Numbered from the stretch's first letter, positions 48,306 to 60,770 are shown. The stretch: 64,000 nt of DNA from Talpa occidentalis (GCF_014898055.3 NW_023604295.1:72690301-72754300), one strand, 5' to 3'. The notes: generated by a model not told the origin, from the letters alone. Made by a program: numbers and translations.

Positions 48306-48850
48306 AGTGTCTGAGAAAAAGGAATAAACTAGCTGGTACTATATATGAGGTATCTGAGTGTCGCCTCACAGGGAGCAGTGATCTTGGGAGCAGCAGGGGA
48401 GGACTTAAAATAACTCAAAGTCCAAGTAGTGAAAGCCACCTAGAGTAGCTACATTTCTGGAGGTGTGACACCTTCCTCCAAGGCATGTCTCACTTTTATT
48501 TGGGGGTCAGATTCAGGGAAGGTGAGCAAGTCCATGGAGGAATGTGCTTGATGCGGATGTGGATTGGGGATGCATAATAGTCTGGCACAAACTAGGGGGG
48601 GAGTGAATAGGGGCTGTTTCCTGGGGTTCCATTGTTACTGCTGATGGAAACATCCTTTCTCTATTCCCTGTTTATATTTCCTGTCAAGGTAGTCTAGGTG
48701 GTTATGCTAATCTGGCCATGTCTGCCTGCTGTTTTCAGCAGATATCCTCATACCAAGATCTTTGTCCTGATGAGAGGCTCCCTGCCTGACTCTACATTTA
48801 GCTTCCTCAGCACCAACTTTTGGCACTAAGCAATATCCCTTGTACAAGGG
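48306..48850 (-). mobile_element. possible further ERV LTR, antisense
   Basis: The reverse-strand signal CCCCCAAATAAAAGTGAGAC (TTTATT at 48,495-48,500) is set in GC-richer DNA, with a CCTCATACCAAGATCTTTG segment to the right. No boundary was secured. Confidence 0.35.
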
Positions 48851-49690
48851 GTTTGGGGGGATTCCACATTTGAGAAATTTGGAAAATTATAATTATCACC
48901 ACAAGTGAATTAGGTGGCTACTGTTACACCCATTAAACTCCATTGGCTTACAAAATGAACAATTGAGAAGGGGTTCATCACCAATTGAAAACAAAGGTGA
49001 AAGTCAGAGGGACTCTACAATACTGTCCCGTCTTGGCTTGCTAACAAAACTAACAAATATTCTGTGGGAGAGTAGAATATAGATATATACATGTTACATA
49101 TTTCTTAAAAGTCATTTGTTAAATAGTTCCAAAAAAGCTAAAATGGACTAAAATTTATATTTAGGAAACAATGAAAGTCATCAGAGTCTGATGCCAGCCA
49201 AACAGGCTAGAGGCAATCCATCTAGTGCAGAGGAGGAAGTCAGAGGATCTAAAGAATGCCTTTAATAATAAAGTAGATTTTATTACCCAAATTGTATGAT
49301 TAATGTGCTTCAGGCAGTGCTTATTTAATGGAAAGAGAGGAAAATGATCCAGAATGAAATGGGAACAAGAGCTATACAGAAAGTCATGGCACAAATCCAA
49401 AATAACTTAAAGCATGATGTGATTTTGAGTATTAAATAGAGTAAATAAGAGAAAAATAATTTGTTTGAAACACTCCTTAAGTATCCTAAATTTACTGACT
49501 TTTGTCTCCCTGTGTCTGTCCCAGAACTTGGTCAGTAGTGTTTGATATTTATATTGCATAATATTTGAAGTATCTGTAATCTATATTTATAAAATTATCT
49601 TATGAAAAATAGCAAAAAAAATACACTTCCATTTTACTTAAGACCAGAATATCATAAATCTTGACAACACACAAGCAAAGACATGGTAAT
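48851..49690. other. unassigned sequence
   Basis: No family recognised. The reverse frame at 49,161-49,400 has no domain. Confidence 0.5.
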
Positions 49691-49694
49691 TGTG

Positions 49695-50335
49695 TAAGTT
49701 TCTTGTGGTTGTTTGTAACACATTACTACAAATAACAAATTGATTATAATTTGTTTCCAACTAACCACAGGATAGCTTAAAACAACAGGTGCATTCTGTC
49801 CCAGTTCTGGGGGCCAGAAATCTAAAATCAAGATGTTGAAAGAGTCATAGCCTCCCACCTGAGGCTACAGGAGAGAGTCCAATCCTGTTTCCATTAATTT
49901 CTGGTGGCTGTTGGCTTTCCTTGGTCTATGGCTGCATCATTCCAACCTCTACTTCCATTTTTTTTTAAGATTTATTTTTTTATTTATACAAGAGTTGGGG
50001 TACAGGCTAGAGTCATGGGAGGGTGAGAGGATTCACCAGAGACACAGTAGGGAGCAGAACAGGCAGACGGATCGAAAGCACTGCAAAGGGAGCAGCGGGC
50101 GAGACAGGAGAGGTCTGTCTCGCCATGTGGGATTCTCCCTGGCCAGCAGGGAATGGAACCAGTGCTGCAGAGGCTGTGGAGGCTGGGACAGCTTCACAGT
50201 GCTGCACTCAATCCTCTGCGCCACCAGGGAGGCGCTCTACTTCCGTTTTCACATACCCTACTCCTCTATGTGTCTGCTAGATTTCTTCTGCCTCTGTTTT
50301 ATAAACATACATATGACTGCATAAGGTAATAGTCA
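49695..50335 (-). mobile_element. old MaLR-like LTR, antisense, split by a SINE
   Basis: GTAACACATTACTACAAATAAC, ATAGCTTAAAACAACAGGTG, CAGTTCTGGGGGCCAGAAATC and TGGTGGCTGTTGGCTTTCC lie left of the SINE, and CTACTTCCGTTTTCACATACC to its right. An extra 40-bp stretch (about 49,739-49,768) interrupts the first two phrases. Confidence 0.7.
49961..50234 (-). mobile_element. tRNA-derived SINE nested in LTR
   Basis: A reverse full-length copy. The TSD CTCTACTTCC(A/G)TTT has one mismatch (49947-49960, 50235-50248). Overlapping frames of 63-137 codons are SINE read-through. Confidence 0.94.
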
Positions 50336-51220
50336 CTCTTTTTTTTTCATATAAGGTAATATTCACTGATCTCAGTGATAAGGAAGTGAATAAACATTTT
50401 GCAGATTTTTTCTTCCTATTACACTTCTCAAATAAAATAGTAGAGAAAAGATGAAAGAATCTGAAGAAACTGCTTTCTATGTGTAGTCATTTTGTTAATT
50501 TTTTTTGTTAAGTTAATAATGATTTATATTGTTGTTTCCATAATAGAAGTGTAGGATCCCACCTGCAGGCATTGTTGCTATAGTGCACACACCAACAAAA
50601 ACCTATAGTCCAACACTATAGATTATTGTGCTTTCTCCCCTCTTTGTTCTCATCTCTCCCCTCCCCTCTGGTTGCCATTATTCAAAGGCAGGCTTCACTC
50701 TTCTTTCAATAGAAATTCTTTTTAAAGCTCTGAATCAAGAAATGGAGGTTTAATTACATTTAAATTCATAACATTAAGAATAAGAACAATTAAAGGAAAA
50801 TATAATTAGCAAAATTTGGAGTGAAAACCTGATGAGTAGGTGGGCATAATTGTCAAGACCAATGTATTTTATAAAAGAGAGTCAATGTTTCAGATAATAT
50901 AATTAGACAAGGATTGAATGTCCAATATAAGGTGAACGATAGAATTTGGACTTTTAGTAGTGTACTTAATATGGTATATATGCAGGTCAATTTTCAATGA
51001 TCATGTCTAAAATGTTAATAACTTAATGTTACTTCAATAAATAAGAATTGCATGTCCAATATTTATAGCTATAGTTTATTAATTAAATTAATTAAAAAGA
51101 CAGAAAAATACAATGTAAAATCATCTGGTAGATGTAGTTGGATGTAGGCTAGAAATTTTTTGGGTAGAGCAAGAACATTTATTTTGCATGTTTACCTTTT
51201 ATTTGTTAACATTCTAAAAA
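50336..51220. other. unassigned AT-rich sequence
   Basis: The left part around 50,550-50,690 may be an old L1 remnant (GTGCACACACCAACAAAAACC). Not secure. Confidence 0.4.
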
Positions 51221-51230
51221 AATCATGATT

Positions 51231-51490
51231 GGGCCTCCGAGTGGCACAAGGGGTTAAGACGCAACCTATGAAGCTATATGCAGCCTCTACAGCACGAGTT
51301 CAATCCCTGGCCAGGGAGCTACCCACATGGTGCAGCAGACCTCTCCTGACTCACCTGCTGCTCCCCTCAGCAGTGTATTTCAGTCACTCTGCCTGTTCTG
51401 TTCCCCACTCTCTCTCTGGTGAATCCTCTCATCCCCCACACCAAGCTCTTGTATGCATACATAAATAAATCCTAAAAAAAAAATAAAAAA
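51231..51490 (+). mobile_element. tRNA-derived SINE, slightly shortened
   Basis: Head GGGCCTCCGAGTGGCACAAG. The TSD TCATGATT is at 51223-51230 and 51492-51499. The 3' body lacks the CTCTGGCCTATACC block. Confidence 0.93.
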
Positions 51491-51610
51491 GTCATGATTA
51501 ATGTATGCAGATGGCTAAAAAATGTCTACATTAATGTTCAAAGTAGTTTTATTCTTAATGGCTAATAGAAGAGATAAGAGGGAAATAATCCCTTTACATT
51601 TTTTTCCACA

Positions 51611-51666
51611 GTCACTTCTCATTTGGCCCTTAACATCTGTCACTTCTCATTTGGCCCTTAACATCA
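51611..51666. repeat. 28-bp tandem duplication
   Basis: Two adjacent 28-bp copies beginning GTCACTTCTCATTTGGCCC (51611-51638, 51639-51666) differ only at the last base. Confidence 0.95.
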
Positions 51667-51998
51667 CCTACGTTTCTTTTATAGAAACAAAAAGAAAACT
51701 ATTCAGAGTCAATTTTTTTTAATCCCAGGTAAAGTAAATAAAAAAGAAATAAAGCACATTCACTGCATCATTTTTCTGCTGACTTGCACATTTCTCATAC
51801 CATTGAAGATTCTGTGTGATTATCTGCTGGAGGAATGTGAACTCCTCAACATACAAATATAACAGGATTGATCCATTTATGACAGCAATTCTGGTGCCCA
51901 TGTGTCAGCAACCATTTTGTCTGATAAATTATACATGACTATTAATCAATGAGAGACAATCTCATCTCTGAAATACTGGCCATGATAGTATTGTTCTC

Positions 51999-52599
51999 TT
52001 TCTTTCTGGCTTATTCACTGAGCATAATACCTTCCAGTTCCATCCATGTTGCTGCAAATTGCATGAGTTTATCTTTTTTGATTGCTGAGTAATATTCCAT
52101 TGTACATATGTACCACATCTTCTTGATCCAGTCATCTATTTTTGGGCATTTGGGTTGTTTCCATAGCTTGGCTATTGTAAATAATGCTGCTATAAACATA
52201 GGGGCGCAGGTGCCCTTTTGAATTAATGTTTCTGTGTCCTTTGGGTAAATACCCAGGAGTGGGATTGCTGGATCATATGGCAGCTCCTGGAAGGGATTAT
52301 GCTCAGCAAAATAAGCCAGAAAGAAAAAGAAAAATACCGGATGGTCTCACTCATAGCAGGAATTTAAAAAACCTAAATAAGGGACCAGGAAAAAGACTAA
52401 TTATAATAAAATCAAAATCAACAAGCAACTATTAGCCAGAGCACACTACAAGGTGGAAGAAGGAGTAGGATGAAAACAAGAGGGGTGGGAATTGTATGGA
52501 GACTATAACCATGATGGAAATGCATACATTGTACAAAAATAAAAAATGATGTAAAAATATATAAAATAAAAAATTTAAAAAAATTATTTTATTAATGAA
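51999..52599 (+). mobile_element. 5'-inverted L1 (twin priming)
   Basis: The left part (51,999 to about 52,287) is antisense L1 ORF2 end. The reverse frame 52,011-52,199 reads LWKQPKCPKIDDWIKKMWY and TMEYYSAIKKDKLM, as in L1 ORF2 C-termini. The right part (about 52,288-52,599) is sense L1, resuming at GGAAGGGATTATGCTCAGC and running through the 3' UTR to the A tail. About 50 bp around the stop region occurs in both halves. The TSD TATTGTTCTC is at 51989-51998 and 52600-52609. Confidence 0.93.
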
Positions 52600-52814
52600 T
52601 ATTGTTCTCATATTCATTATTAAGAAAATACACTTAGAAGCTCTCCCTTTAAGGTTATCACACAAGTGGGAAAGAAAGGGTTTATTGTTCATATTTAGTA
52701 ATTATCAATTTTGATGTTTCAGTAACTGGGTTTTGAGTGAGTAGGTCAGTGAATAATGCCAGAGGCTTTGAAATATAGGATATTTGAAAGTTATTTGTTG
52801 TTTTATGAATTCTT

Positions 52815-53129
52815 TTTTTTTTTCTTTTTTTTTTTAGAGGCATGTTTTTTTATTTATTTAATTGTTTGTTTGTTTTGTTTACACATGCACTGGGTACAGT
52901 CAGAAGCGCGGGAGGGTGAGAGAATTCACCAGAGCCAGAGCAGGGAGCAGAGCAGGCAGAAGGACCGAAGTACACTGCTGAGGGGAGCAGCGGGCGGCAG
53001 GAGAGGTCTGCGCGCCATGTGGGACCCTCCTCTGGTGGCCGGGGAGCAGCCGGGGATTGAACCGGCGCCGCAGAGGTCGCCGGCAGCTTCGCAACCCAGC
53101 GCTCAACCGCTGCGCCACCGGGGAGGCCC
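52815..53129 (-). mobile_element. tRNA-derived SINE, young CATGCCTCTA subfamily
   Basis: The tail complement AGAGGCATGTTTTTTTATTTA follows two T runs, and the head is complete. The perfect 16-bp TSD TGTTTTATGAATTCTT is at 52799-52814 and 53130-53145. Confidence 0.96.
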
Positions 53130-53396
53130 TGTTTTATGAATTCTTAATAACAGATGATCAACATCTATTTGAATTTTAGCTGGAATACTACTTTATTTTA
53201 GATAGCACTAGTTTTATGAACTTTCCTTAAAATAGTTAAAAGTTGTGCTTTAGCTGATCTGACCTGAAAGTACTGCAAATATTGAGGACTACAAATCATT
53301 CCAGTGGAATACGTACATGTGGAATGATATGTTCAGTTCTTCTGTCAAAAGGCGGACAAAAGTATGCTCAGCAAAAAGGCCTAGAGCAGAAGTTTA

Positions 53397-53473
53397 TACA
53401 TACATACATACATACACACATATACACACACACATACATACATATGCACATATATATGCACACACATATATAC
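53397..53473. repeat. compound (CATA)n/(CA)n/(TA)n microsatellite
   Basis: About 77 bp of ACAT and AC units. The two forward frames through it give only Thr-His-Ile-Tyr repeats. Confidence 0.95.
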
Positions 53474-53588
53474 CATTGTGTGTAGTGTGTGAGTGGGTGG
53501 ATGCACTATATTGAAGGGATAAACAAATGATGAAGAGAAACTGTCCCTAGGAGGACACTAGACAATTTTACTAGATTCAGAATAAATT

Positions 53589-53622
53589 GAACAGTATAAA
53601 ATGCTGAACAGTATAAAATGCT
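53589..53622. repeat. 17-bp tandem duplication
   Basis: GAACAGTATAAAATGCT occurs twice without a gap and without mismatch. Confidence 0.95.
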
Positions 53623-53969
53623 GACCAGCAACAAAAATCAGATGTGACATTCACATTGGAAGTTTAAAATTTTATAACTGTAAATTCCTTAAAGACAGAG
53701 TGTAGTTTAATCACTTCACCAATGGTAAAATTGAATGAAAAGACAAAGGAAACTATAGTTTAAAAGTATACATATATATTTAAATATATATTGTATATAA
53801 ATATGCTAATAAACATAAAATACTGTTATCTCTGATAAATGATAGGTAGAATAAGCATCCTATTTCTCTGATAGTTATTATTTTATGTCCTCTTTCAGAC
53901 ATATAAAGGTTTATTACGCATGGGAAGTCTACCACATGTAACCATCACACAAATACAGACTCCTGGTGC

Positions 53970-54410
53970 TGACAGGTAAGACAGATTCAAGAGATTCATA
54001 TTTGGACTGAATGTCTTGTAACTAGCAGGTTTGGGAGAAAATGTGATGAATTTGACCTTAGAAATATTTAATGTACAATACTTATGGAAATTTATTGTAG
54101 TGGGCACTTGGAAGAGAGATTGAGAGGTAAAATGTCTATCAGGGAGTCAAACACATGACACTTAGACCATTGATGGCTCTACAAACTCTTTTGTGAATGG
54201 CCTAAGTTGGGGCAGTGTAACTTAAAGAAGATGACCAAAGGAAAAAATAGAATTTGGGAAGATACTGCATTTAGGAGGTGGGCAGAGGAAACAAAATCAA
54301 ATATTAGTGACCACAGAGATAGAAAGAAAAATGTAAATATGAGGTTGAGTTGGGAAGCTGAAAGAAAAGTCATAAAGATTGTGGAGGATGAAGACTGAAA
54401 GACCACTGGC
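53970..54410 (+). mobile_element. possible old interspersed repeat
   Basis: GGCACTTGGAAGAGAGATTGAG, GGGAGTCAAACACATGA, GAAGATGACCAAAGGAAAAAATAG and TTTAGGAGGTGGGCAGAGGAA follow in order a widespread mammalian repeat that I recall but cannot name with certainty. Confidence 0.45.
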
Positions 54411-54456
54411 TACACCTATATGATAGTTATTAGTTACCCCTCTAGAAAGAAGTTTC

Positions 54457-54735
54457 TTTTTTTTTTTATTTTAAATGCTTTTTTTTTTTTAGATTTTATT
54501 TATTTATTTATTTATGTAAGCGCTGGAGGGTGAGAGAATTCACCAGAGCCAGAGTGGGGAACAGAACAGGCAAACCAATGAAGAAACACACTGCTGAGGA
54601 GAGCAGCAGGTGCGGCAGGAGAGGTCTGCGCACCATGTGAGACCCTCGCCGGTGGCCAGGGATTGAACTGGAGCTGCAGAGGCTGTGGGCAGCTTTGCAG
54701 CCCAGCGCTCAACCACTGTGCCACCAGGGGAGGCC
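54457..54735 (-). mobile_element. tRNA-derived SINE with small deletion
   Basis: The (AAAT)n tail complement is followed directly by GTAAGCGCTGGAGGGTGAGAG, so the GGGTACAGTCAGAAG block is missing. The perfect 15-bp TSD CTAGAAAGAAGTTTC is at 54442-54456 and 54736-54750. Confidence 0.95.
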
Positions 54736-54750
54736 CTAGAAAGAAGTTTC

Positions 54751-57000
54751 AATGAAGTGATCAGAGAAACAGTCAAGTTCCAAGGCTCTTGGAAAGGTCT
54801 TATTAATGGACAAAAAGTAGAGACAATTTATACAAGTTTAAAATATATTGACAGGAAAATAGTACAGTGGTAAATCAAGGATATAATGAGAATTATATCA
54901 TAATATAGGAATGAGTTTGCTTATTGTCAAAAAAGAAGTAGCCACTAAAGAACAAGAATTTAAAATGAAATTGCAAAAAATTAGCTTATGTGAATTTTTT
55001 ACTGAAAGGAATATGATTTGGTCAGAATAACCAAATCTAGTAATAATTAGCAATGCAACAACAACTGTTACTATGCTTTAATTAAAAGTCAGTGGGTGAT
55101 AAGATCACTTAAACAAGCCATCGACAAGGGTTTACTCTTTAGAAACACCCAGATTACTATAGAAATCCTATTTAGTTATATACACTGATAGTAAGAAGAA
55201 CCATAAAATGATGGTGATCTTCCTGGAATAGGGTTTATGTATCTGTAAGAATTTTTGCACCAAGAATAGCAACACCATGGGGTGTTTAAGTTATATTTGC
55301 TGACATGCTTCAATGATCATTTGTCATTATTTTCTCCCACCCAATATTTGAATCCCCATCCTATGTTTAAATAATTCCCCAACTAATGAGGCCTACCTAG
55401 TCTCCTGTAGAAAACTAATATTCTAGATACTTGTTTTTTCATTCTTGGATTGTTAGAGTGCAAATGCTAGACTAAGGTTCTGCTGATCACAAACAGATTC
55501 TGGAACAGAAGTTAGTGGCCTACGGAAGAAGGGACAGAGCAAAATGTTTTCTGGTAACAGATGACTGGATTGACTGCAGCTAAATCTAGAGGTCTGTCTC
55601 ACAGTGACTGCATTTCTCCCAGCAGTTTTTTATGTTGCTGACCCAGCAGCTTGTTTGGGGCAAATAGGCATCCTCTGGTTGACAGAGGCTGGGTCAGTTA
55701 TTGGTTGACTAAATCTGCAGAAAGATTTGGGCATTAGTTTTGGTTGTTTCTCATATTTCTAGAGGTCCTATGCGCAACACAATATTTTCCAATGCATATC
55801 TTTTCTAGAATCAATTATCAAGAATCAGTTCCTCTTGTTTGATTACTCTAAACTCTTGCAGTCAACTCTGAGTTGTAAGTAACATACATTTTATATTTGT
55901 ATTGCTTGCATTGCTGCTATTGCACATAAATCATTGTTGTCCAATATTTGGATTGCATTGCTTTATTTTGCGCGTTGTCTCTATCCAAATTGAAATTGAT
56001 TTTGCTATTTTGGGTTACTTCCTCTCTACCAATTTTTATTCTGTAGTTATTCACGTTTTTTTTTTTTTTTTTCTGGTTGGTTTGTTTGTTTGTTTTTTTG
56101 GGGGAGAGGGATGAAACAACTATAATTGCATAATGTCTTTTCATTCTCTCTTACTGTATTCAATCCACAGGCATCATTCGCTACTCTAATTCTCATCCCG
56201 TCTTGGTTAGTCATCATTATTGACTCAGAACAGGGCTATGCTGTGTAATATATCTCTGCCGCAAAAATCATTCTTCTTCGTTAAATCCTCTTCACTCGCA
56301 GCTGCCTGCTGAACTTCACTCTCAGTCAAGTTGCAGACGCTGCATTTTCTCTGATTGTATTTGTGGCACATTCATGAGTGCTTCTTGGGTAAAAAATCAT
56401 TCCAAACCAATAAATCAAATCAATAAATAAGTCAATGAATCTGTTTTGCTTTACAAACATCATCAATCTTTAGTAAAATGAATCACTAGTCCTTGTTCCT
56501 ACCTTTTGGACTCTGAAACTATTTCATCTACTATTAGAAGCTCTTTTGGTCCTGTGTTAATGCTTACATTAGATAACATGCCTGACCTTATAGATGATTA
56601 GGACATTTGACCTTTGGAGTCAATTTTTTTTTTCCCCTTAAGAATGTTCCATCAGGAATAGAATATGGTGAAGAATGTGAATTAAACAACACCTACCTTT
56701 ACACACACACACACACACACACACAGACATACACACGCACAGTAATAAAATTTAATTATCAGGATATTTAAATTATTTGTGTATACATGCATATATATAT
56801 ATATATACACACACAGGCAGATATTAAATTGTTCTATATTTTATTCTTCTGGAATTTATGGTTAATTCCATTCTTTCGGGGATCCTGATAAATTAATACA
56901 GTCGAGTTAAAGTCAGTATAAACCTCTCTATCTTTTCTATTAAGCCGGAAGCTTAATGACCCAACTAATTAATGGTTCCAAAAGATTATTCTAGTTGGAT
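54751..57000. other. unassigned sequence
   Basis: 2.2 kb without a recognised family. It includes a T run at 56,058-56,073 and a compound CA/TA block at 56,701-56,815. The segment 56,160-56,390 is relatively GC-rich with several CpGs but has no gene signature. Confidence 0.45.
56701..56741. repeat. (AC)n microsatellite
   Basis: (AC)12 followed by an imperfect part. A (TA)9-(CA)n block follows at 56,790-56,815. Confidence 0.9.
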
Positions 57001-57004
57001 TGAA

Positions 57005-57578
57005 TACCGTTATTCCTATCCCTGACCCCACTCCTTATTCCCCATGGTCTACTTACACATCTACTCTGATATCCCCACCACCTCTGCCCTGCTCTGTGGC
57101 TCTAAGAGACTGATCTCTATAAATTGCATCACTGAGGAGCTCTTGTTCTTTAGCTTCCAATTGCAGTTGGCGAAGAGGAAGCAGGGAGAAAAGATCTTAA
57201 TATTTGAGGATAGAATTCAGGATATATTACCATGAAATTTCCCTGTCCAAAGTCCTTCTCCCTTTTTTCCTGTTTGTTCTAGCAGTTGTTGCATCCCTCC
57301 AAATTGGGCTAAAACTCTGACCAAGCAAGTTCAATTCCATGATCTAACTCTCAAGTAGCTTTGGTGACAGTTTCCTCTTCTTGTCCCTTCAGTTCTGAGT
57401 GACGCTTTTTTGCTGCTAGTCCCCGGGTGACTATCGAGAAATCTATTTATATTCATATATAGGTATAGCTATGTAGATATGTATACACACTTCTATATAA
57501 ATATTCTTTTATTAATTTCTCCTTAAATACCAGCTAAGTATGCTTCTGTTTCAGGTCAGGACTTTTACTAATGTAACA
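57005..57578 (+). mobile_element. ancient interspersed repeat (old L1-like 3' end)
   Basis: GAGACTGATCTCTATAAATTGCATCA, then GCTGCTAGTCCCCGGGTGACT, then TTTTATTAATTTCTCCTTAAAT and the closing TTCAGGTCAGGACTTTTACT match in order a common old mammalian repeat, probably the 3' end of an ancient L1. A TA-rich stretch is inserted around 57,445-57,500. Confidence 0.5.
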
Positions 57579-59110
57579 ATACTTATTTTAAGAACTAGAA
57601 ATAAGGATCTTCTTTTTTTAATTGGGAAATGGTTTAATATTTGCTCATGTCCTCAAGATTTCAATGATCAGTAATTTAGCTCCCAGTAACTTCTGACTGG
57701 CTGAAAATTCCCCTTTTACCGTGATTGTTTGTTACCTACTAATTATTTCTATTTATCCCCTCAGTCTTCTGTTCTTACTATTAGTACCTATGACATGCCT
57801 GTCCTGCGCTGCAACCTGCTTTTGATTTCCCAGATGTCTATGAGTGGCAAGTACACTCAAAATTTCTTTTCTCTAAGAGATATTGATTGGCTTATGACTC
57901 ATGAGTATAATTTCTCTAGCAAGCAGCATTTTCCACCTGCTCCAGGAAAGAACAAAAGCACTATCCACAAAGCTCGTGACTTTTTCTTATTCTATAGCTT
58001 TTACTTTTCTCAGTTGGTTCACAAGATTTAAGCTTATTTACCATATTATGCCATATCATAGTTTATCTGCCACAAAAATTGCTACAGGTTTTGAATAACT
58101 TTAGTTAACATAAGAATTCCTTTGCAACATGACCAAAGAAACTTCATCAACAAATAGTTCACAGAGAAAGTAGTCTCAGTGGTATGCCTAATACCCAAAA
58201 TAAAGTGTTTAAATAAATAGGCTTATAGTTGTTAAATCATCCAATCCAGAAACTGAAACCTAGAGAGGCAGTTCAGTTTGTTGCTTAGTTAGGTCAGTTT
58301 GAAGTACATCATGCTTCCCAAGTTCTTATTCTGCATTATAATCAAATACTTATAACTGAAATTAATCATTGTTTAGGACTCTGAAATTACTCTAAAATAA
58401 TATTTCTTCCTCTGAAATTAATATTTAAGATATTATTTACTCTTCTCAACAAAGCTTTTCAAATGTTTTTGTTTAGAAATTTTCTAACTTATTGTGAGCT
58501 AAATTCATATAATTTCTCAAAAAGTAGGTAATAGTATATATGGAAAATAATTCTCCATATACACATTACAAATACATCAAATATTATGCATTATAGAACC
58601 AGAAGACTTGCTCACACTGTATTTTTTGAGCATTTTATAATGTATGTTTTAATATTCTAATATACAATGTAGATTTCCTCAATTTCCAAAGGAGATATAT
58701 CTATCCAATACAATTGTTAGTATGACTATTCATTTAATAAGCTTATAGTCTTATGTATTGCAATGTGAACAGATAATATTTAAAATAGCAATATATGAAC
58801 CAATACTAATGAACATTTTTTTTTTAATGTTTTACTCTTTGAGTGTAAATAGTTAATGGAAGTTTCAAATTTTTTAAGAAAAAGGAGACCTGTGTTTTAT
58901 TTTCTAGCTTTGGTGCCAGGATGTTAAATTCTTTAGGCATTCAGCTTGTGCAAACATTAAAAGAGGATTTATTCTGGTATTGTTGCTATGGGTTTATCAA
59001 GTATTCATGGTGTTCACAGTTATGGCTGACTGACGTGTTCAGGGACTAGTCGTAAACCTTTGTGAGTAGCTAGCAGTAAGGTGAATAATTTTGTTGCACA
59101 TTTACTTTCA
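57579..59110. other. unassigned sequence
   Basis: The 100-codon forward frame at 57,729-58,031 is the longest frame here outside a repeat. It has no domain, signal peptide or neighbour that supports a gene. Confidence 0.5.
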
Positions 59111-59233
59111 GTTCTCTCTCATCCTCCCCTTTCTGCCCTCCTGCCCTTGCTCCTTCCTTACCTCCTGCTCCTCCTTTCCTTTTCTCCTTCCCTCCCCCAC
59201 CCCGACTCCCTCCCTCCCCACCTTGATCCCCAT
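59111..59233. repeat. 123-bp polypyrimidine-rich tract
   Basis: Nearly all C/T on the forward strand with scattered G/A, including TCCTTCCCTCCCCCACCCC and CTCCCTCCCTCCCC. The reverse frame at 59,070-59,294 is Gly/Lys/Glu-rich for this reason alone. Confidence 0.9.
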
Positions 59234-60770
59234 AAAACAATAACTTAGTTATTTCACAGGTAATATGTCCTGAAGAAATCAGGCTTTGTTTCATGTTTTT
59301 TTTTCCACTTTGCTAACGTATTTTGTAGTTTCTTGTAAGATAAGTTGTTAAAAAATAAAACACCTAACAGTAGAAAAAAACGTAGAGAGAGATTTATAAA
59401 AGGATGCAAAAATATCAAACACTATATCATGAAAATGTTTTCTTTGAATGACACTTGGAGTTGGGACTCACGCCAGGAAGTAAAAGCATTTGAGCTGTGT
59501 GGTTTCAAGATCAAAAGATCAAATGTTTTTCATAATCTATCATGCATAAGTTATTTGCTTGATTTATAGTATGTTTCCTCCATTCTCAGAGGGAGAAAAA
59601 TAGATGATATAAAGACACAAAAAGTATTAAGGAAAAGACTTGGTTTTTATTATCTGTCAGAATTTGGTGCTTATTTAGATAACTTAATGTCTCTTAGATT
59701 ATGAAGCATATAATCTTTACTCTCAATACTTACGTATATCTAAGTACACACTAAGTGAAAAGCATTGTCTATTGTAAACATATTTAATATCTTCTACAAC
59801 ATTTAAAATTAAATTTGAACTGGCATCAAGTATTTTTCCATGAATTTTTATGTTAAAAATGGAATTAAATTTTAGTACATAATTTAAAATTTTTAATAGG
59901 TCTTTTTCATTTCTTTCAAGATTGCGGGGATAATCATCACAACAACAAACATGAATTATTACTACAAGAAACCATTTGTGTTTTGCTGATGCTTATATCA
60001 TATTTCCCCATTCCTCCACCTTATTAATCAATAAAAATCTTTTAAAAAAAATCATCCTAAACCTGGTATGTGGATAAAGATTTTCTATGAAGAAAAATAT
60101 TTGTATATTCAATGGTATACCATAAACAACACATTAATTCAACTTTTTATATATTTTACTCATTTTATGACTATGGAACAAAATTTTCAGTGAATACTTA
60201 ATAAATTTCATCACGTCCTTCACCGGTGTAACTGTTTAACCTATCAGATTTTAAAACTATTTAAAAATTATTTAACAATAATTTCCCCAGAGAAAAATTG
60301 TGCACTAATATGTTCTACAATGGTATTTTGTTCTTGTAAACTCAACTACAATCTCAGTTTACCAGTATAGATTATGATTTGACCATGTCATCATATTTTT
60401 GATCAGCTACACTTTGGTAAATACTGAGCCAATTGACTAAATATGATTCAATGCAGCTAAATAAGTACAAAAATAAGTTAATTTTATTACGATAAGACGA
60501 GAACTGCTAGCAATTTTTTAGATAATTGTAATTGATGTGAGAAATTTCCATGAAGCTCAGATTAAGCCCCTTTCTTTAGCTTATATAAGTAGGATTCAAT
60601 TTATTACATGCTTTAATTTTGGTAAATAAAAATTTAAAAATGAATAATTGTCATCAGTGTATTAATGAAGTTGCACTGTTGTTTTTATTATAACCATTTT
60701 AAGCTCTAAGAAAATTGCTCCAAAATTTCCCTTAAGGAATTTTAAACTCAAATCACATGTGTGTGTTATA
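59234..60770. other. AT-rich unassigned sequence
   Basis: No gene or repeat family recognised. The frame at 59,345-59,569 lacks any known domain. Confidence 0.5.

Larger units (their letters stand above)
53146..53968. other. unassigned sequence with a microsatellite
   Basis: Apart from the CATA/CA array (53,397-53,473) and a 17-bp doublet (53,589-53,622), no element is recognised. Confidence 0.5.

Noticed and set aside
53282..53514. Frames with Thr-His-Ile-Tyr repeats
   Set aside because: They are translations of the CATA/CA microsatellite.
57729..58031. 100-codon forward open frame outside repeats
   Set aside because: Composition is ordinary for a chance frame. I see no domain, splice structure or neighbours, and conservation data would be needed.
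59070..59294. Gly/Lys/Glu-rich reverse frame resembling a low-complexity nuclear protein
   Set aside because: It is the translation of the polypurine strand of the 59.1-kb tract.
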